Of a stretch of DNA of 64,000 nt, positions 41,712 through 52,029 are shown piece after piece. Position 1 is the first letter of the stretch, and each line of letters starts with the position of its first letter. Below the pieces are notes generated by a model. The model saw nothing but the letters and a program-made list of their open reading frames with translations. It had not been told where the DNA came from and did not search any database. The DNA comes from Agapetus fuscipes. Lineage: Eukaryota > Arthropoda > Insecta > Trichoptera > Glossosomatidae. Made by a program: the position numbers and the translations under genes. Location: positions 10,215,852 through 10,279,851 of the forward strand of contig OX637350.1 of the NCBI GenBank assembly GCA_951799405.1, read 5' to 3'.

Positions 41712-41852
41712 ATGCCACTTCTATCGAAGATCGGCGATCATCATGGCTATTTTGACTTTAGATGCTGCGGCTCGAAACAGGGACTTGGTGCTTCTGCCAA
41801 ACCACTGTCGCAGGTTTTTCATCCACGATGTCCTTCGGCGTCCCTGAGATCT
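41712..41852 (-). pseudogene. LINE C-terminal fragment, in frame to its stop
   Basis: Minus strand: GRRSQGRRRTSWMKNLRQWF, then GRSTKSLFRAAASKVKIAMM, IADLR, TAG stop. GRRR(T/V)SW and WFG...LFRAAASKVxIAxMIxxLR are the C-terminus of a common insect RTE-type LINE. Undamaged over 45 codons, so fairly young. A related fragment lies at 17965-18090. Confidence 0.75.
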
Positions 41853-42189
41853 TCTCCCCTCTGAAAATTTACTAGTTTCACTATTTTGATACAAAAACCA
41901 TCGATTTTCTAAACTGGTTATTTGAAAGCATTATTTTTGATAAAAGAAGGAAAACAAAATGAAGGTGAATCAAGAATTAGTATTTGTTTTTCATTTTTTT
42001 TCATTGAAGTTAAAAAAATAGGATTTTTCACAATTTTTTCTCACGCGTCTGCTTCACTAACTATATTTGCTACAGTTTTTCACAATGTGAAAAATTTATT
42101 ATAACATACCTACTTATCTATGGAATTTATTCAGGGCTCATTGAAAAGCCATTTTTAATGTCATATTTATATGATGCCAACTGCTTTGA

Positions 42190-42389
42190 TGCACTTTGCG
42201 AATGCCACCCCTTTTTCAGGAAAGGTCGGCAAGAGTTGCAGGGTGTAAGTCCAATTGAGATTTGGGTTTTTATGTGTTAGGTTCACATGCGGCATGTGCA
42301 AGCGCGAACTTGTACGTGTCTGATTGTGTGAATGCATATAATGTGAATTCCCAATGTTACATATCTTTGCAACTTAGATTAGATTAGAT
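42190..42389 (+). repeat. Family L unit, 5'-truncated
   Basis: GCACTTTGCGAATGCCACCC, GGTCGGCAAGAGTTGCAGGG, ACATGCGGCATGTGC, TTTGCAACTTAGATTAGATT. TCTAA-tail subfamily. Confidence 0.8.
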
Positions 42390-42639
42390 AACAATTTCGG
42401 ATCCAACCGATATTTATGTAATCTAACTTTCTCTTGCAAGATCTTAATTTTTTTTTGAGATCTACTGGTAATTGAAGAATATGTTTTTCGAAAATCAATC
42501 GAAAATGTTAGGAACGAAAGTACTACTGCGTACAATCAGAAATATTAAGTATAATAAGTTCTAGAATTATCCTCCCTAGTTTCCTTACAATCCCAGTCAT
42601 AGTGATTCGTGTAGATTCTATCATTCCACAGGTAGATAA

Positions 42640-42735
42640 AGTATAAATCATTCATCTCCCCTCCCTATTCCGTCTGACGTCACAGCCTCCTCCCCTCCCC
42701 CGCGCCCCGCTGTGATACAACCATGAGCGTCAGAT
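42640..42735. promoter_or_regulatory. GC-rich segment with perfect CRE palindrome
   Basis: CCGTCTGACGTCACAGCC holds TGACGTCA outside any CRE-MITE, followed by CCTCCCCTCCCCCGCGCCCC. Promoter- or enhancer-like; no exon follows on either strand. Confidence 0.35.
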
Positions 42736-42844
42736 TAGTGATGTGTAAGTGAATCGATAGCTGTGATAGATATCACAAGTTAGGTACAACCTCACCCAAT
42801 ACGAATTCCTATTAGAATTATTACATTGATTATCTTAATTATGG

Positions 42845-42985
42845 TAATGTAGCCCCATTTCACAAGAACTTATTGGCGTAAGGCCGGCTTACTTACCTGT
42901 GAAAATAAATAGTTTCCACCCGCTACATACGACCCTTTCGTGGGCACTATACATGCAGCTTAGTTTTCTTAGTTACGTTTTCGAG
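42845..42985 (+). repeat. SINE-B 3' part
   Basis: TCACAAGAAC, TTGGCGTAAGGCCGGC, TTACCTGTGAAAATAAATAG, CGCTACATACGACCC, TGCAGCTTAGTT. Confidence 0.65.
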
Positions 42986-43074
42986 TAGTAAACACAAATT
43001 ATATGGACTTACGTATTCATATAAAAATGTTGTGACGACACACAGCCGGGCTCCTGAAGATCTAACAAACTTAT

Positions 43075-43150
43075 ATTTTGTAAGTGGTTGCTAAGGATAG
43101 AGTCAAAAAATTGTCTCGTCAAACGGCTGACGTTGTCACCTTGACCTGAC
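43075..43150. repeat. CRE-MITE fragment
   Basis: GTGGTTGCTAAGGATAGAGTC and GGCTGACGTTGTCACC. The rest is missing or unrecognisable. Confidence 0.45.
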
Positions 43151-43440
43151 AGGGTCGCATTTTTTTCACCGGCTTATTTGTGTTGGCTCGATTCGTTGAA
43201 TCTCCGCTTGTCCATATGCTGGAATTATGTGTCAAACCCCTCAAATCAGTTAAGTGTGTACCTATGCAGGTACACCCAGCTATTTTAGCACGCACCACTG
43301 ACTTTCCAAGAGTAAAAGTGTCAACTTTTTGCCATGCCAGATTTTTTCTCAATTGTCGCTCTTGACAAATGACGGCTATGACGAATGAGGCCTTTTTTGA
43401 ATTTTGAAGCCCTTCACGAACGCTCATGCGCAAAATGATT
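43151..43440. other. Unique sequence, no gene accepted
   Basis: Not repetitive. Overlapping frames on both strands (43119-43433 minus, 43180-43365 plus) have no splice signals or family. CTATGCAGGTACACC and ACTGACTTTCC are unremarkable. Confidence 0.3.
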
Positions 43441-43919
43441 TCGTTTTTTTTTACTTTATTCCACCCGGGAGTTGAAATGAAAAGTTTTCTAAAATGTACA
43501 GTTATTTAATAAATTTATTTGTAGGTAGGTATATTGTTATTTTCTTTTTTTTTTGGTCTGTGTTTGAAAGATTACATGTTGGTAGGTAGAAATTAAAATA
43601 ATTAATTGTACTTGACGTAGGTACTGACAACACTCAATGGAAATCATCTTTTGAAAATGGAACATCATTCAAATTTAGAACACCATTGGTGTTGCCAGTA
43701 AACAGAATATATAAAAAAAACTCCCTAGGTAGGTAAATATTTTTCAATGAACTTCAAATTCTTTATAATTTTGAAAAAAATCTTAGTAAATAAATGTAAA
43801 TTGAAGACTAAATTCAAATTATTTTCAATTGTTTAATATTTTATTTGAGATTATAAATCTGGTAAAGCTTTCAATGGAACACTCGCTACTGAATTTCCAA
43901 ATTAAATAGTCAATAGAAC

Positions 43920-44180
43920 GCCCAATTCTAAGAAAGGCGATCATTATTAATGACGTCCGAAAGAGGCACAATCCAAGCGAACATCGATCCCATAAAACAG
44001 GAGCTCTGCGCTTGGAATGTTACTTATCTAATTAGCCCTGGGGTTACGAGAGAACTTCCAGAGAGTTCGATGACAGATTGACAGGACAAAAGAGCGGGAA
44101 TCCATTTTAAAATTTTGAAAAGAGAACAAATAAAGCGGTGTTGCCTTTGTTGCATTATGACTGAGTCATTAGGCTATCAA
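43920..44180. promoter_or_regulatory. Non-repetitive island with ATTAGC and ACTGAGTCAT sites
   Basis: CAATCCAAGCGAACATCG, TATCTAATTAGCCCTGGGG (homeodomain core), AGAGTTCGATGACAGATTG, CAAAGAGCGGGAATCC, and ATGACTGAGTCATTAGG, whose TGAGTCA is an AP-1-type site. Unlike surrounding repeats; enhancer-like. Confidence 0.35.
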
Positions 44181-44374
44181 TTTGAAAATATTCAGCTGTG
44201 TATATTTTTTGCTACCTACCTATTACAAAAAAAAAATTCAACGGTTAAATTAATATTGATATAATTAATTTCCTAGATTAGTTTTAGGTTTTTACATCGT
44301 AGGCTCCAGCCTTTTTGTTTGTAATTATTGAAAATTAGCATTGTGCAACAAAATTCAAAACTTAACTATCCGGT

Positions 44375-44500
44375 CATGTTTTGTCACCATGCAAATGTCA
44401 CACGTCTGTGTAACTAGGGTCTTAACCAACCAATATAAAATATTTGTGAGCTTCCATCCTAGCAACCAAGCCGTTTGAAGCCAATGTTAAATGTGCGGAA
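44375..44500. mobile_element. CRE-MITE copy
   Basis: AATGTCACACGTCTGTGTAAC, AGGGTCTTAACC, ATCCTAGCAACCAAGCCG. The CRE at the right is eroded. The family L copy at 44516 lies a few bases beyond it. Confidence 0.6.
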
Positions 44501-44515
44501 CAATTGTTTAGTTTC

Positions 44516-44762
44516 TATAATCTATAATCTAAGTTGTAAGGATATATTCATTCAAACCTCTCAAATGTATGCCCACAAACAAACACGTGTAGTTCGCGCT
44601 TACAAATGCTGATTGCGTACTTACAAATAAAATCCAAACCTCAAATGAACATAAGCCCTGCAACTCTTGCCGACATTCCCTGAAACAGGGGTGACATTGG
44701 CAAAGTGAACCATTTTTTACAGTATGGGTGGTCAGCCTCATACCAACCTATAAGTCAAGGAA
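44516..44762 (-). mobile_element. Complete family L unit with 10-bp target duplication
   Basis: Flanked by GTTTAGTTTC at 44506-44515 and 44763-44772. Between them lies the 247-bp unit from TATAATCTATAATCTAAG (tail) to TATAAGTCAAGGAA (5' boundary). The duplication proves that a molecule starting exactly at TTCCTTGACTTATAGG inserted, i.e. the short unit is itself a mobile form. Confidence 0.9.
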
Positions 44763-44914
44763 GTTTAGTTTCTTTTGTAAAACTATTTCTTTCATTAAAA
44801 ATTATGACACCTTTTAGTGATTATAGTCACAGGGAAGGCAAAAAATATGTAGGTATTCCTTAATTTACACATTCAAATTCTGAATAGAATTCCTATTTTA
44901 GAAAAAAAGCTAAA

Positions 44915-45260
44915 TGTCAAACGGGCCACAGTTTAAATTCCGAACGCGCCAAAGGAATTCCCGCCATCCTTCAATGTTGACACACGCAGAGCTCGTAAAT
45001 CCCTAGTCGGGGTGTTGTGAAAAACGAAAAAAATCTAAATTTGTTGAAATAATGTTTGGAAATTGAAGGAGTCTAATAAAAATGGAAAGTAAATACACTC
45101 GGAATGGGGGAGGGCGTGGCGCCAAGATGGAGTGGAAGGCCATTATGACTTTATGAGAATACCCAAAGCGTCGGTCAGAAAGGAAAAAGTCATCAGACAC
45201 GGCTGCGTTTGTCACAAGAGTCTTTAATTTCTGAGTTATTATCACGTTTAGGAAGGTTTC
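44915..45260. promoter_or_regulatory. Long non-repetitive island
   Basis: CCGAACGCGCCAAAGG, CCCTAGTCGGGGTG, GGCGTGGCGCCAAGATGG, GCCATTATGACTTTATGAG (TTTATGA, Abd-B/caudal-like core), GTCATCAGACACGG. No repeat matches. The minus-strand 80-codon frame (45003-45245) lacks splice sites and coding bias. Confidence 0.35.
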
Positions 45261-46157
45261 ACAGTAGTTAAGAGCCTGAAATATCTATATCCTGTTGAGA
45301 TAATGCTTGTCTATGTTATTGTTATTGCATACCATCAAAAAAAGAAACAATTTAAAAAATGAACTGCCGAGTCCTTTGGCGGTAGGTATAGCTTTTTGAT
45401 TTTGGAAGGCCAGTTTTATGGCAATAAAAAACAAATAAATATTTCAATTTTATTGAGGTAAATGTCAGATTTAAGGTGCTGAGTTTGTAGTTACAAAATA
45501 TTAGAACACACACGCTGTATCTTTTGATAACCTAAATTGAAAAAATGGGGATATTTTTTAATTCGTTGGGAATACTTTTTCTATCATTGTTTTTTTTAAA
45601 TGGCTAATCACCGTGTTTTTATGTAGCCAGTTATTAAACAAAATACCTAAATAACAATATTTTTATGAACTGCATAGATAAATGCAACATTTAAAAAACT
45701 AGATAACCTTTTATTTGTACAACATTTTACAGTAATACAATTTAAAATACTTTAACATGAAAAAGGTATTTAAGATATGCGATAAACAAATAAGTAAACC
45801 TTTTTAACTTATCAAAAAAAAACTTGCATTTTTCTAGTGCATGTTTTTAATTAGTAGTGCGCAGAATGGTGGTGTAATTAGATACAAGTTTGAGTCCCGT
45901 CTACGCATGTAACTGTTGTCTTAATGCCATTTATGCGTATCGGCAGGGGAGTGCCAACTGTACCCGTATTTATGTCATGTTTAGAACCAACACACTGCTG
46001 CCTTGTATTTTTATTTATTTTGTAAGTTTAGGCGGGAAACATGAGTATGAGGGCTGCGATGAAAGATAGCGAGTATGTCATTGTAGAAAGGTTACAAAGA
46101 AGTGATACAGTTGATAAACAAATTTTAAAAGTTGTTAAAATGCATTGTATGAGTAAT

Positions 46158-46292
46158 GGGGCCAACGTCACAGGTCTATGTGACCAGGGTCTTAACACGC
46201 AAAAAAAATATTATTTTGCCTATTCCCTAGCGACCCGACCGTGTGACGTCACAATTAAGTTGTCTTTGAAATTTGCGCCGAGTCCATTACGT
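46158..46292. mobile_element. CRE-MITE, best uninterrupted copy
   Basis: GGCCAACGTCACAGGTCTAT, GTGACCAGGGTCTTAAC, TTCCCTAGCGACCCGACC, GTGTGACGTCACAATTAAG, CGCCGAGTCCATTAC. Two CRE-type sites, one perfect TGACGTCA, about 85 bp apart and in opposite halves. Confidence 0.8.
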
Positions 46293-46429
46293 AGGAGCTA
46301 ACTATGTGTAAAAAAATCATAAGCTCATTAAAAACAACAATCACAGATAAAAATATGCAATGCAGCAATTATCTTATTATTTTAATAGAAACTAACCCAA
46401 AAATTAAACCCACAATATTGATTAGCTTT

Positions 46430-46495
46430 TTCCGTAGCAATCCAGCTGGGTGGCATCACAATTTTTGTCCTGTTGTTTGCGTCGACTCCATCCAT
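46430..46495. repeat. CRE-MITE half
   Basis: TTTTTCCGTAGCAATCCAGC, GGTGGCATCACAATTTTTG, GTCGACTCCATCC. Confidence 0.55.
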
Positions 46496-46649
46496 AATAC
46501 AACCGGGCGTTGGTTAATTTTATTTATCAAATTTTGATCTTTTTTTCTTTTAGTAATTTGATTCTCGGAATATAGCAATGAATTAAAAATAATTAAGAAT
46601 TTAAAACTTGGCCATTCCAGTAGTAATAAGCTCGTCCAGTGGTGGCCAT

Positions 46650-46830
46650 GCGGTCAAATGTAGTGTCTAATTCGTTAACAACGTCCCCTGGGGGGCCAAA
46701 TAAAAAAAAGGGGTACCAAACAGTGGCTGGCGTGCGGCTGTACCGGCCATAAAGGTTTACAACCACTCCAAATAATGTAGCCATAAAAGTTTTACAATCA
46801 CTGACTCCCAGATTTGACGGGAAGTGTTGC
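46650..46830. promoter_or_regulatory. Non-repetitive island with two GCCATAAA sites
   Basis: CCGGCCATAAAGGTTTACAACC and GTAGCCATAAAAGTTTTAC, about 50 bp apart, are near-duplicates of a posterior-Hox-like core; flanked by CCTGGGGGGCC and GTGGCTGGCGTGCGG. Enhancer-like. Confidence 0.35.
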
Positions 46831-47114
46831 ATTAAATTCATAAATGTTATAATTTAAGATATCTTAAGACAAATACATTGTAAGCAAAAAGGAGCAATCG
46901 TTTTGTCTTTAGTTTTTATACCAATACGGGTGTTAAGATTGCGAATGTATGAGGCAACGGTTCCATTCGGAAGAAAGCATGAAATTTGGCATTTGAACAA
47001 ATCGATACCTTTAAGGTAAATTTGCAACTGCAATAACAACACAGTTATTTTTGTTGTTGTTCGAATATAAGCGGAGCCGTTATAAGCATGTTATAAGAGA
47101 ATTTACATTATTAT

Positions 47115-47149
47115 CGACGTTTCGTTAGCGACGTAGTCAACGTCTTCAG
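47115..47149 (-). mobile_element. Penelope-like hammerhead-like core, unit 1
   Basis: The minus strand reads CTGAAGACGTTGAC, TACGTC, GCTAACGAAACGTCG. Copied in unit 2 at 48181-48216 with GTTGGC instead of GTTGAC, which pairs better with GCTAAC. Confidence 0.65.
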
Positions 47150-47485
47150 GGGACACCCTCTCTGCACGACGACTGACGGTGAACTCATTAACTCACCTTT
47201 TTAACTGTGTAATTATTATAATTGTAAATATTACAAACGACCGTAATTCCAATGTAAACCTTAAGGGTAAAACTGAATAAGTGACATGTTAAGCTAGCAT
47301 GGTTTCTCAGAAAAATACACCTTTTCTCTATTTTCTACAAGAGAAACCACTAAAAAGGGGTGAAAATCCTGTAGTGAATAAGTTTTTCATGAGCGCTTCA
47401 TTATAATTAGCCCACTTACTGTGAGAAGTTACCCTTTATCCTATGAGCCGTACAGAACCAAAGCGGCAGTATGGGATTTTTTCTT

Positions 47486-47585
47486 AAACCTCAAATGAAC
47501 ATAAGCCCTGCAACTTTTGCCGACCTTCGCTGAAACAGGGGTGACATTGGCAAAATGAACCATTGTTTACAGCATGGGTGGTCTA
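47486..47585 (-). repeat. Family L 5' fragment in unit 1
   Basis: AACCTCAAATGAACATAAGC, TTTGCCGACC, CAGGGGTGACATTGG, CAGCATGGGTGG; stops short of the 5' boundary. Present in both units (also 48515-48611), so it predates the duplication. Confidence 0.75.
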
Positions 47586-48157
47586 ATTTTTTTTATAAAT
47601 ATGTGGAAGCACAGGAAATTGTTTCCAAACATTTATCTCCTTTTTGAAAAACATTGAAATACTATTTTAATTATTATTTTGCCTTTAATAACTTTATTAC
47701 TCTATTGGGATACGTCATACGACCAAAATGATTATAATCCTAAGACTCATTCATTGTGGTTTGAATAAATTGAATACTCCATAAATACATCTACTTGTAG
47801 ATAATACACAAAATGAAGGTCACGATGACTTTGCATGCAAAATTTTCGTAAATAGATTTATTTGCCGTTTTTTTTCTAAAACAACAAAAAAACAAGAGTA
47901 ACAATGCTGTTGTTTCTGCCCACAGAGGAAAAGCTAAATCGTATGATAATTTATTTCTGCATCCCGAGTATAAAACTATACGATTAAAATCAACCATAGC
48001 CTTCACAAAAGAATAATGGAAACTAAAACCCTCGATAGTGGCGCTTTTATAGTTTGCACACATTTTCCAAACGTAATATTTGATCTTGCGTCCTTGACTC
48101 TTATAGGTCAGATTAACTACCGTCGAATATGTTGCCAACTGTTTTGTGATGATTCTT

Positions 48158-49717
48158 TTATAAGAGAATTTACATTATTATCGACGTTTCGTTAGCGATG
48201 TAGCCAACGTCTTCAGGGGACACCCTCTCTGCACGACGACTGACGGTGAACTCATTAACTTAATTTTTTAACTGTGTAATTATTACGTATAATTGTAAAT
48301 ATTACAAACGACCGTTAAGCTAGCTTGGGTTTCTCAGATAAATACACATTTTTCTCTATTTTCTACGAGAGAAAACACTAAAAAGGGGGGAAAATCCTGT
48401 AGTGAATAAGTTTTTCATGAGCGCTTCATTATAATTAGCCCACTTACTATGAGAAGTTACCCTTTATCCTATGAGCCGTACAGAACCAAAGCGGCAGTAT
48501 GGGATTTTTTCTTAAACCTCAAATGAACATAAGCCCTGCAACTTTTGCCGACCTTCGCTGAAACAGGGGTGACATTGGCAAAATGAACCATTGTTTACAG
48601 CATGGGTGGTCTAATTTTTTTTATAAATATGTGGAAGCACAGGAAATTGTTTCCAAACATTTATCTCCTTTTTGAAAAACATCGAAATACTATTTTAATT
48701 ATTATTTTGCCTTTAATAACTTTATTACTCTATTGGGATACGTCATACGACCAAAATGATTATTATGAAAAGTATGGATGGATCAAATTTCTGAAATAGC
48801 GAATGAATGGGATATCCAGAGTCATAATAAAAGGAGGACTTGCATGAAAAAGGTTATGACTCTGGATGAAATGAAAGAAGTGTGCAAGGACAGGAAGAAG
48901 TGGCGGCTAATCTGCAGTGGTGATTTTTAATGTTGGTGTATTCATTTGCTACATTTTTTGCATAGGAAATTTCTGACTTTTTTTGATTTCTTTGTAAGGT
49001 TTTGTTCTTTTATATATTTAAATGTAATTTTTTATTCATATTCCTTGACTTATAGGTTGGTATGAGGCTGACCACCCATACTGTAAAAAATGGTTCACTT
49101 TGCCAGTGTCACCCCTGTTTCAGGGAAGGTCGGCAAAAGTTGTGGGGCTTATGTTCATTTGAGGTTTGAATTTTATTTGTAAGTACACAATCAGCATTTG
49201 TAAGCGCGAACTACACGTGTTTGTTTGTGGGCATACATCTGAGAGCTTTGAATAAATATATCCTTGCAACTTAGATTATAGATTATAGATTATAGATCCT
49301 AAGACTCATTCATTGTGGTTTGAATAAATTGAATACTCCATAAATACATCTACTTGTAGATAATACACAAAATGAAGGTCACGATGACTTTGCATGCAAA
49401 ATTTTCGTAAATAGATTTGTTTGCCGTTTTTTTTCTAAAACAACAAAAAAACAAAAGTAACAATGCTGTTGTTTCTGCCCACAGAGGAAAAGCTAAATCG
49501 TATGATAATTTATTTCTGCATCCCGAGTATAAAACTATACGATTAAAATCAACCATAGCCTTCACAAAAGAATAATGGAAACTAAAACCCTCGATAGTGG
49601 CGCTTTTATAGTTTGCACACATTTTCCAAACGTAATATTTGATCTTGCGTCCTTGACTCTTATAGGTCAGATTAACTACCGTCGAATATGTTGCCAACTG
49701 TTTTGTGATGATTCTTT
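48158..49717. repeat. Tandem segmental duplication, unit 2 (filled site)
   Basis: Second copy, almost identical to unit 1, with three differences: a 542-bp LINE insertion (48754-49295), the roughly 45-bp deletion after ACAAACGACCGT, and a 4-bp ACGT insertion at about 48286. High identity implies a recent duplication, with the LINE insertion later still. Confidence 0.95.
48754..49295 (+). mobile_element. 5'-truncated LINE inserted in unit 2
   Basis: Encodes WMDQISEIANEWDIQSH, then MKKVMTLDEMKEVCKDRKKW, RLICSGDF, stop (if read from GGATGGATC), the C-terminus of the 2.5-4.5 kb LINE, followed by its UTR, TTCCTTGACTTATAGG at about 49040 and a tail of (GATTATA)n at 49273-49295. Unit 1 shows that the target was GATTATAATCC, so the target itself matches the tail repeat. 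Joins: ...AAAATGATTAT before 48754 and ATCCTAAG from 49296. Confidence 0.92.
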
Positions 49718-49881
49718 AATTTTTAATGTAAGTTGCAAATACATATATTAATATTAAAGATTCATTTTGTTGCGATGTTGGGGGCTTTTTTTTTTTAAAA
49801 TAAGAATTTGTTTTCTGTTAGTTTTTGATGTCCATACATATTATAATTTGTTGATTTAAAAAATGTAATTTGTTGTGCATG

Positions 49882-50103
49882 TTCCTTGACTTATAGGTTG
49901 GTATGCGGCTGACCACCCATGCTTTAGAAATGTCAATGTCACCCCTGTTTTTAGGGAACGTCGACAAGAGTTGCAGGGTGTATTTCCATGTGAGATTCGG
50001 GTTTTTATGTTGTAGGACCACATGCGGGTCTGTTTGTGAAAGTGCATATAATGTGAATCTTTAATGTTACATATATTTTGCAACTTAGATTAGATTAGAT
50101 TAG
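49882..50103 (+). repeat. Family L unit, left member of a tail-to-tail pair
   Basis: TTCCTTGACTTATAGG at the fixed boundary, GTATGCGGCTGACC, GGGTGTATTTCC, tail TTAGATTAGATTAG. TCTAA-tail subfamily. Confidence 0.85.
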
Positions 50104-50311
50104 AAAGATTCATTTTAAATGCATGACCACAAGCAAACACGTCTTAGTTTACGCTTGCACATGCTGCATGTGTAGTAACAAAGTATAACCCCAAATATCA
50201 ATAAGCCTTGAAACTCCTATCACCATTCCCTGAAACAGCGGTGACTTTGGCAAAGTGAACCAATTTTTACAGCTCTTGTGGTCAGCCACATACAAACCTA
50301 TAAGTCATGAA
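50104..50311 (-). repeat. Family L unit, right member of a tail-to-tail pair
   Basis: Starts at the shared tail, then GATTCATTTTAAATGCATG, AAGCAAACACGTC, CCTGAAACAGCGGTGAC, CCTATAAGTCATGAAA. More diverged than its partner, so the two inserted at different times, the younger probably into the tail of the older. Confidence 0.75.
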
Positions 50312-51055
50312 ATGATCACATCAAATGATTTATAGCTTCAAAAGACACGCGAGGTAGATCCACAATTTTGATATTAATCAAATTAACGAAGTTCCAATTC
50401 ACTTTTTACAATTTTATTTCTGTCTAGCACTTTCGCCTACAAGGCATCATCTTCACTGTTTTTGTTACGATAAATTAATATCTGGTCTTCTAGGAATCGG
50501 AAAACTCCTATATTGTTGCCTACCCACGGTTAAAATGCTGTGCACGTCCCTGCTGTATGCATACGTCATGTTTGTCTCATTTATATTTAATTTAAAATGT
50601 CTCAACTATTTTTTGTATGTCCTTGAAATCAACAGGTTGGAGCAAAGATTTTTTTGTCGTTTTAGAATTTTAATTTCAAAATAACTCTCAGTTATGGAAA
50701 AAAATAATGCTGCAGGATTTCGAACACGCACATCTGGAGAAAATATAAATATAATACTGGATATTCTCAGGCGTGAAAAATCTGCCTGTTTTTATACACA
50801 GTCAACACTCGTATAAATTAATAATATTATTTATTTTATGTTTACCGAGGACATTTCTAAGAAATGCCATGTTTTTTTTGTTGACAAGCCAATGTGACAA
50901 GCTTTTTGGTGCAAAAAATGTGTTCTTAATTTAAAAGTTATCATTTGGATTTGTTACGTTATATTTTAAAAGATTTCAATATAAAATCTAATTTTTAAAT
51001 CTACCAAAGCGTTTTTTAGAAAACTTATATTGCCACCATAAAAATGATTTTGATG

Positions 51056-51250
51056 TAGGTAAGTGAAACCTGTCATCCTGTAAATATTTGTTCACTTTTG
51101 CCAATGCTACCTCTGTTTCAAGGAAAGTCGGCAGGATTTAAATTTGTGTTAGGATTAACTTATTTTAAGATACCTACATGCAGCATGTGTAAGCCCGAAC
51201 TTGCATGGGTTTGCTTGTGGGATTGCATGAAATATGAACCTCAAAAGAAA
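51056..51250 (+). repeat. Family L unit, diverged
   Basis: TGTTCACTTTTGCCAATGC, CTGTTTCAAGGAAAGTCGGC, CATGCAGCATGTGTAAGC, GGGTTTGCTTGTGGG. Confidence 0.65.
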
Positions 51251-52029
51251 GCACCTGGGAGTCAATACGGGGAAAGCTGTTCTTCAATTTAAGATTAAGT
51301 TGAAAATTAATTGCGAAAGTTTTTATAGGTTTGTAAAAGCTTATAATCAAGTATTGTTTCAGGTTGTCTTGTATCTACTACTCTTATTTGTATTGATCTA
51401 ATTTGCACTGTATCTAATACGTGTATCTATTGTATCACCTGATAAGTATAAATAAGTACCTAGGTAGGCACATATTTTAATTGTATCTAAGTTTTTGTTT
51501 TCATAAAAGAATCCATACAACCTGAATTAGATATCTGAGATTTTTTAACCTACTTTGTTTCAAAATTTCTTGAAAATATATATCAACCCTATGGGAGTTG
51601 ACGTACCTACATGCAAAAAGCAAATAATTTCTATATTTTTATTTGAGAATCTTTAAAAACGGAATAAGTTTTTTTTAAATGATTCTAGCTGGGTTTTAGC
51701 CTTATATAAATGTAAAAAAAACAGTTATTTTAAAAAGTATCTGACGTTGTTAGTTTAAATAATATAAAATTTCCTATCGTGTACCTACTTTTTATTCACC
51801 ATACTTATAAGAATAAATAATACTTAAGCTGATAAATAAATTATCACATCATCTGTTATTCAAAGAGGGAAAATCAATGGTTCATCTGCCACTTAAAATG
51901 AGTTTTGTATGTGAAAAACAAGTTGATTTGTGAATCATATGGATGGAATATTGTTGAATAGCACTGTTGGAATTATTATTATTATATACTTTGATTCGTA
52001 AATAATGTAATATATAATTTCCTTGTTAC

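Larger units (their letters stand above)
47091..48157. repeat. Tandem segmental duplication, unit 1 (empty site)
   Basis: About 1.07 kb running from TTATAAGAGAATTTAC to GTGATGATTCTTT, repeated immediately as unit 2. It contains a Penelope-like piece (47115-47149), a MITE-C segment (47255-47430), a family L scrap (47486-47585) and a MITE-G (about 47965-48150). At 47730-47740 it has the uninterrupted GATTATAATCC that is split in unit 2. It keeps about 45 bp (AATTCCAATGTAAACC... to ...GAATAAGTGACATG) that unit 2 lacks. The 115-codon minus frame (47791-48138) is identical in both units by duplication, not selection. Confidence 0.95.

Noticed and set aside
43119..43433. Opposed ORFs on both strands in unique DNA
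   Set aside because: Neither has splice signals or coding bias; listed as unique sequence instead.
47791..48138. 115-codon minus-strand ORF repeated exactly at 49350-49697
   Set aside because: Identity comes from the recent tandem duplication. The frame crosses a MITE-G, has no coding bias and no family.
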